Shown here piece by piece: positions 60,490-64,000 of a stretch of DNA of 64,000 nucleotides. The translations under genes were made by a program, and so were the position numbers. Source of the stretch: Micromonospora sp. HNM0581. GTDB taxonomy: Bacteria > Actinomycetota > Actinomycetes > Mycobacteriales > Micromonosporaceae. The notes under the pieces were generated by a model that saw nothing but the letters and a program-made list of their open reading frames with translations, was not told where the DNA came from and did not search any database. Position 1 is the first letter of the stretch; every line of letters begins with the position of its first letter. The stretch is from positions 355,890 to 419,889 of the forward strand of contig NZ_JAASAD010000003.1 of assembly GCF_012726175.1 (NCBI RefSeq). The letters run 5' to 3'.

Positions 60490-61277
60490 TGCACCATCCT
60501 GACCCTGCGCTGCAGCCACACACGGGCATTCATGACAAGGTCAACTTCATCCGGTGTTACCGCGTCGCGGAAGTGAAAGACTTTGTTGCGGACATCCCGC
60601 ACGGGTTCAAGCATGGAGAAGACCAACTCGCGACTGCTGCCGAAGGTGCGGCTGAAGTCCCGACCGAACCGCTCGGGACTGTTGATGACGGAAATCAGCT
60701 CGCCGAAGGTCAGATCCTCTAGACGCGCAGCGGCGGTGCCGTTGGCGTCTGCGGGCCGAGCTGCTGCAACAAGAGCGCGGAGCTCATCCTCGGTAGCGCA
60801 CGCCCGCTGAGCCAGGTAGCGCGTCGCCAACTCGACGTCGCGTACGATCATGAACTGCCTTGTCGCGGTCCAAAGGTAGCTGTTCACGTCGGCGGCAGTG
60901 ACGACCGCAAGCAGTCGCTCCTCATCACCGACCAGGACCGCCCCCTTCTGGTGGAGCGCATCCAACGCGTCTTCGACCTCAGAGCCGGATCTGACGAAGG
61001 CCAGGTCTTCAAGGAAATCGCCGACAGGGTAGGACAGAGGGCTGTCCTGCCGGCGTACGACGCCGAGGTTCAGCGCAAGTGACCGGTAGCTGAATACGCC
61101 CACCACCACGCCGTTAGATGTCACCGGCACCTGATCGAAGCCGTGATGGGCCATCATCGTGAGCGCGTCCGAGACCGACGTCGCGATCTCGAAAGTGGCC
61201 ACCTCCTGATCAGTCGGCACCACCTGACCCACACGCAGGAAGTTGTGCTGCGGCGTCGTGCGGCTCAGTCGTGCCAC
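60486..61277 (-). CDS. CBS-domain protein with C-terminal HEPN-like motif
   Basis: 263 residues. The first 135 hold a CBS pair (ALTMMAHHGFDQVPVTSNGVVVGVFSYRSLAL; ALDALHQKGAVLVGDEERLLAVVTAADV), which senses adenosyl ligands. The C-terminal helical part contains RDVRNKVFHFRD, where R230-N-K-V-F-H235 is the Rx4H motif of HEPN ribonucleases. A nucleotide-sensing domain on a putative RNase, translationally coupled to an ATPase, is the style of an abortive-infection or toxin-type system. GTG 61277 overlaps its GGGGAGG site, so the exact start is uncertain. Confidence 0.75.
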   Translation of the reverse strand: MARLSRTTPQHNFLRVGQVVPTDQEVATFEIATSVSDALTMMAHHGFDQVPVTSNGVVVGVFSYRSLALNLGVVRRQDSPLSYPVGDFLEDLAFVRSGSEVEDALDALHQKGAVLVGDEERLLAVVTAADVNSYLWTATRQFMIVRDVELATRYLAQRACATEDELRALVAAARPADANGTAAARLEDLTFGELISVINSPERFGRDFSRTFGSSRELVFSMLEPVRDVRNKVFHFRDAVTPDEVDLVMNARVWLQRRVRMVQ

Positions 61278-61933
61278 CTCCCCAGCAACTCACTGCTTCG
61301 CGCTGAGCCTACTGGGACATGCCATTTCGTCCAGCCCCGGCCTGCCTAGCGGCTCGATGACACAACTAACTCGGAAGTAGAGCTACTTCCTCCCGATTAG
61401 GGCCGCTTCGCGTAGCCGGCCGTGACCTATCGCCAGTTCTCATAACCGAGGCGTTGACCGCGGTCGGCTGGCAACCCTCGGACTGGATGCGGGAGCGAGT
61501 ACCGCGTCCGACGGGCAGGAAGGAGCCGGATCACCGATAGCATCGCGGCGACCAACCTGCCGCACGACCCGCCCGTGCCCGCACCCTCGGCGAGATGTCC
61601 GTCGGGGAAGAAGTTGTCGACGCAGGCGTGACAGGCACCGTCCCCGCCGTGCCTCTGGATCGACGGACGATACTCCGCCGGCCGCGGGGGGGCGCTGAGT
61701 CCGGTACTCGGCGAGCTGATCGCCGTCGGCCTCAGCTCCTGGGTCGTCGCGGTGGGCAGGTAGAGCGCTGCCGTCGTGCGGGGACCTGCAGACGGCTGTC
61801 GAACGACAGCCGCTGTCCCGGACGAAAACACCTTGAAAGGGCTCTCGTCTCGACCTCGCCGTCCTGTCGGTGGCCGGGCATACTATGGCCTTTCTAGCGG
61901 TCTCCCGCCAGCTCTGGAATTGCTGGAGGAAGG
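61278..61933. other. Intergenic region, nothing recognised
   Basis: Both strands have open frames, but none with a ribosome-binding site plus recognisable protein. It contains no obvious repeat and lies between the CBS-HEPN start and a small HTH-like frame. Confidence 0.4.
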
Positions 61934-62443
61934 TTGTCGATCATGGATGCGGGTCCTGACCTGATCCCGCTGGCCGAAGGCGTGGCCACCTTCGGCGGTG
62001 GAAACGCGTATTCTTGGTACCGCAGTCAGGCGCATCGAGGCGGCACTGTGTCCATGGGCGGCCAGCGAGTGCCGGTAGTGAAGGTCTCCGGTCGATGGAT
62101 GATCTCCAGGGCAGAGGTCGCGCAGGCCGTGGAAGCCGAACGGCGCGCGAGAGTCGCCTGCAGCGCCTGGACCAGCCGAAACAAAAGCCCTCCGCGTGGA
62201 CGAAGGGCTTGCAAAACAGTACGAGCTATGAGACTTTGTATTCGGTGGGGAAGGTGGGTTACCCTTCCTCCTACGGATCAGAAGGTTAGGGGTTCGAGTC
62301 CCTTCGGGCGCACAAGATCAAGAAAGCCTGACCTGCGGAAACGCGGGTTAGGCTTTCTGCTTTTCCGTCCCTTGTGGACGTTTGGCTGCTCGGTGGCTGC
62401 TCGTCCGACGAGCGTGCCCTACGTCCCGCCGTTTCCCGGGTAG
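61934..62443 (+). CDS. Small excisionase/MerR-like HTH frame running through the attachment repeat
   Basis: TTG 61934 (after GGAGGAAGG) or ATG 61943. The first 75 residues look folded: DLIPLAEGVATFGGGNAYSWYR, VPVVKVSGRWMISRAEVAQAVE, a pattern like excisionase or MerR-type winged helices. After about residue 85 the composition changes and the frame runs across attachment copy 3 and its hairpin, so the C-terminus was probably created by integration. Position next to the attachment site fits a recombination directionality factor, but the similarity is weak. Confidence 0.5.
   Translation: MSIMDAGPDLIPLAEGVATFGGGNAYSWYRSQAHRGGTVSMGGQRVPVVKVSGRWMISRAEVAQAVEAERRARVACSAWTSRNKSPPRGRRACKTVRAMRLCIRWGRWVTLPPTDQKVRGSSPFGRTRSRKPDLRKRGLGFLLFRPLWTFGCSVAARPTSVPYVPPFPG
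62271..62315 (+). repeat. Attachment repeat copy 3 (truncated tRNA-Arg), right end of island 2
   Basis: Identical to 12174-12218 over 45 bases. It marks the likely return to chromosome. No tRNA 5' half is present. Confidence 0.95.
62321..62358 (+). terminator. Hairpin after attachment copy 3
   Basis: AGAAAGCCTGACC pairs with GGTTAGGCTTTCT (one G-T pair) and is followed by GCTTTTCC. It is the third member of the hairpin set that follows the repeats, and may be the original chromosomal tRNA-Arg terminator. Confidence 0.75.
62383..62404 (+). repeat. 11-base repeat doublet 3 (putative recombinase arm site)
   Basis: TGGCTGCTCGG followed by TGGCTGCTCGT, 70 bases after attachment copy 3 and preceded by GTGGACGTT. 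Confidence 0.55.
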
Positions 62444-62881
62444 TCCACACGTGTCCGGGTGGGTCCGACCGGCGGCAGCGTGGAGAGCGATCGAATTGAT
62501 AGACAAAGTTCGATTGCGATGTTCTGTGGGGCAGGTTGGTCGCGAGTTGCCATGACCAAATGGGGAAGGCGCGCGGAGGTGTGCGCTCGTGCCGCACGAT
62601 GGTCGCCCGTGTGCCGCCGTTAGTCGCGGCCGGGACACCTGCGCCGCCCTCACGTCACCGGCGGTCAGTGGCCCGCTCGGATCGACCGCGCACCGGCGAG
62701 CTATCCTGGTGGATGCGGTGGCTCTGCGCCACCCGTTTCTCCTGTCGCCCGCGGCCCACGCCCCCTGCGCGACACCGAGGGACAAGGGCCGAAAGCTCGT
62801 CGCAGAAGATGATCACCGATGGCGGATGCCGTACCCCCTCGGTGGTGGCGTGGGCACCACGAGGGAGAGACGGACATCGTC
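62444..62881. other. Region between attachment copy 3 and the next gene, no gene
   Basis: No supported coding sequence. It probably contains the promoter of the following hypothetical gene. Confidence 0.4.
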
Positions 62882-63637
62882 ATGAGCAAAAACTCGCAGG
62901 CCAAGAGACTCGCCCAGAGCTTCGACATCTCGTACTCGGAGGCCCTGGGCGTCATCCGGGACGAGTCGGAGCTGGCCGAGGAATTGGCCGACTACGAGAA
63001 CACTTCGATCCGTGCCGCGATGGAGAAGCTGGCGGCGGACTATCCGATGGTGCGGGCGAGAGCCGCCCAGGACGGCGTGTCCTTCCGGACGGCCCTCGAT
63101 CGGATCCGGGACGAGCAGGCCCGGCAGCGCCGGTTCGGCGACGCGGCAGCCTCGTTTCCCACCGTGGAGCAGCTACTGCGCAAGGCGCTGGTCGGTGCCT
63201 GCGACGACCTGACCGACGAGCCCGTTCACCGCGACGGCGAGGACGACCTCGAGGTGCACGGCCTGTACTTCGACGAAGTGGACCTGCCGGACTACGTCGA
63301 CGAGATCGAGATCGACGTGGTCACCCCCGTCCTCGACACGATGATCTGGGACGAGGCCGAGGAGCTGGAGGGCGAGACCTACGTGGGCACCGTCAAGGTG
63401 CGCGCGGAGGTGAGCTTCTCCGGGTTCATGCACCGAGGCGACACCTACGCGCACGAGGGCGAAATCACGGTGATCGTGCCGGACTGGAACGAGCGGACCT
63501 CCCAGGTGTCGCTCCGCCGGCAGGTGATCCTGGAGTTCAACGCGACCGTCATCCCGGGGGCCGAGTCGGTCGAGCTGGAGTTCGTCTCCGCCATGACCGA
63601 CGAGTTCCCGCCCGACCCGCACAGCATCGGCGTGTAA
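62882..63637 (+). CDS. Hypothetical acidic protein, 251 residues
   Basis: ATG 62882 starts MSKNSQAKRLAQSFDISYSEAL. The N-terminal 100 residues are helical, with two similar helix-turn segments (ISYSEALGVIRDESELAEE and VSFRTALDRIRDEQARQ), perhaps an internal duplication. The C-terminal half is acidic and beta-rich (GLYFDEVDLPDYVDEIEIDV; VRAEVSFSGFMHRGDTYA), like a small barrel. No catalytic motif is seen and I do not recognise the family. Confidence 0.75.
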   Translation: MSKNSQAKRLAQSFDISYSEALGVIRDESELAEELADYENTSIRAAMEKLAADYPMVRARAAQDGVSFRTALDRIRDEQARQRRFGDAAASFPTVEQLLRKALVGACDDLTDEPVHRDGEDDLEVHGLYFDEVDLPDYVDEIEIDVVTPVLDTMIWDEAEELEGETYVGTVKVRAEVSFSGFMHRGDTYAHEGEITVIVPDWNERTSQVSLRRQVILEFNATVIPGAESVELEFVSAMTDEFPPDPHSIGV

Positions 63638-64000
63638 CCGACCCGTGAGCGGCGCCGCCTCCGCCCTCGCCGGAAGGCCGGTGGAGGTCCGGCACCACCG
63701 CGAAGGACACCGAGAACCTCCGCGCCAAACTCAAACGCCTCGTCGTCCGCCAGATCCTCACCGAACCCGAAGCGGGCCTGTTCACCCTCGCAACGCCGAC
63801 GACGTCCACGTAACCCCCACCACCAGGGCCTCTAACGAACCGTCAAACCCATATCGGACATAGCCTTCCGAACCACCCTCTCACTGGACGTTTGTTTCGC
63901 GTTCGGATCAGTAACGACGGATTCATGTTCCGGCCTCGGTAGCCATAATGTCCGACCCGACCAGAAATAGACGCATCCCGTCCCGCTGGATCCTGACCGG
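63638..64000. other. Right edge; possible transposase tail fragment
   Basis: At about 63703-63813 (plus) a frame reads KDTENLRAKLKRLVVRQILT then EPEAGLFTLATP and stops. It resembles the C-terminal tail of actinobacterial transposases or wHTH proteins, with no upstream body, so it is probably a remnant. Nothing else is supported to the window end. Confidence 0.35.

Larger units (their letters stand above)
37984..62315. mobile_element. Genomic island 2 (accessory/defence island)
   Basis: Bounded by attachment copies 2 and 3. It carries candidate defence modules, a toxin-immunity pair, paralogous XRE regulators, a GTP cyclohydrolase II operon, an exporter and nucleotide-processing enzymes. No integrase or transfer genes are visible. 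The only candidate recombination-related gene is a small HTH-like frame beside copy 3. Confidence 0.75.

Noticed and set aside
61427..61831. A minus-strand 134-residue frame.
   Set aside because: No start signal or recognisable motif; composition looks random.

Overview
This is a high-GC actinobacterial window. The FhuF-type protein under an IdeR/DmdR-like iron box, a DUF6244-type coiled-coil protein, TTA-containing antibiotic genes, XRE/TPR regulators and overall gene style all suggest a Micromonosporaceae chromosome (Micromonospora or a close relative). This assignment is inference from the sequence alone.

Layout. Bases 1-12215 look like ordinary chromosome. They hold a glycosyltransferase tail, a frameshifted transketolase N-subunit, SoxR, a quinone oxidoreductase, tRNA-Ser(TGA), a YbhB-type protein, a methyltransferase, an iron-regulated FhuF protein, an HTH-peptide deformylase fusion, a globin-reductase, a CPBP protease, an EcsC-like protein, tRNA-Ser(GCT) and tRNA-Arg(ACG). 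The last 44-45 bases of the tRNA-Arg region recur exactly at 37984-38027 and 62271-62315. I read these as attachment sites that bound two tandem genomic islands. Each copy is followed by a hairpin and, 70-91 bases further on, by a doublet of 11-base repeats that looks like a recombinase arm site. No integrase or conjugation gene is visible, so the islands look decayed or mobilised in trans.

Island 1 (12.2-38.0 kb) starts with a broken IS3-family element and carries a non-ribosomal peptide cluster. A thioesterase-SbnA fusion and SbnB should make L-2,3-diaminopropionate. The assembly proteins are A-PCP, C-A-PCP, a free A domain, PCP-C, and (opposite strand) C-A-PCP-reductase. Tailoring and accessory genes are an aspartyl/asparaginyl hydroxylase, two P450s, a membrane desaturase-like enzyme, MbtH, an MFS exporter and a FemAB/GNAT-like acyltransferase. 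The split modules can be assembled as free A + PCP-C, then A-PCP, then C-A-PCP, then C-A-PCP-R. That predicts a diaminopropionate-containing tetrapeptide released as an aldehyde or alcohol. Two genes contain a TTA codon, suggesting bldA control.

Island 2 (38.0-62.3 kb) is an accessory and conflict region. It holds an AlbA_2/Schlafen-type protein, an ABC exporter, a sugar kinase, a P-loop kinase, two Nudix hydrolases, a 2H phosphoesterase, paralogous XRE regulators and a UDP-glucose dehydrogenase. A tightly overlapping operon encodes FAD oxidoreductase, an unknown protein, a methyltransferase and GTP cyclohydrolase II. It also has a CBS-HEPN protein coupled to a P-loop ATPase, and a DddA/SCP1.201-like deaminase with an Imm1-type immunity gene.

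The most striking observation is in the deaminase locus. The coiled-coil N-terminal gene ends at GGGAAAC-TAG, a canonical -1 slippery heptamer abutting a stop. A GC-rich stem begins 5 bases later, and the -1 frame stays open through the deaminase, which has no start signal of its own. This looks like programmed frameshifting producing a toxin fusion, although a simple indel remains possible. After the last attachment repeat (62.3 kb onward) the sequence appears to return to chromosome.
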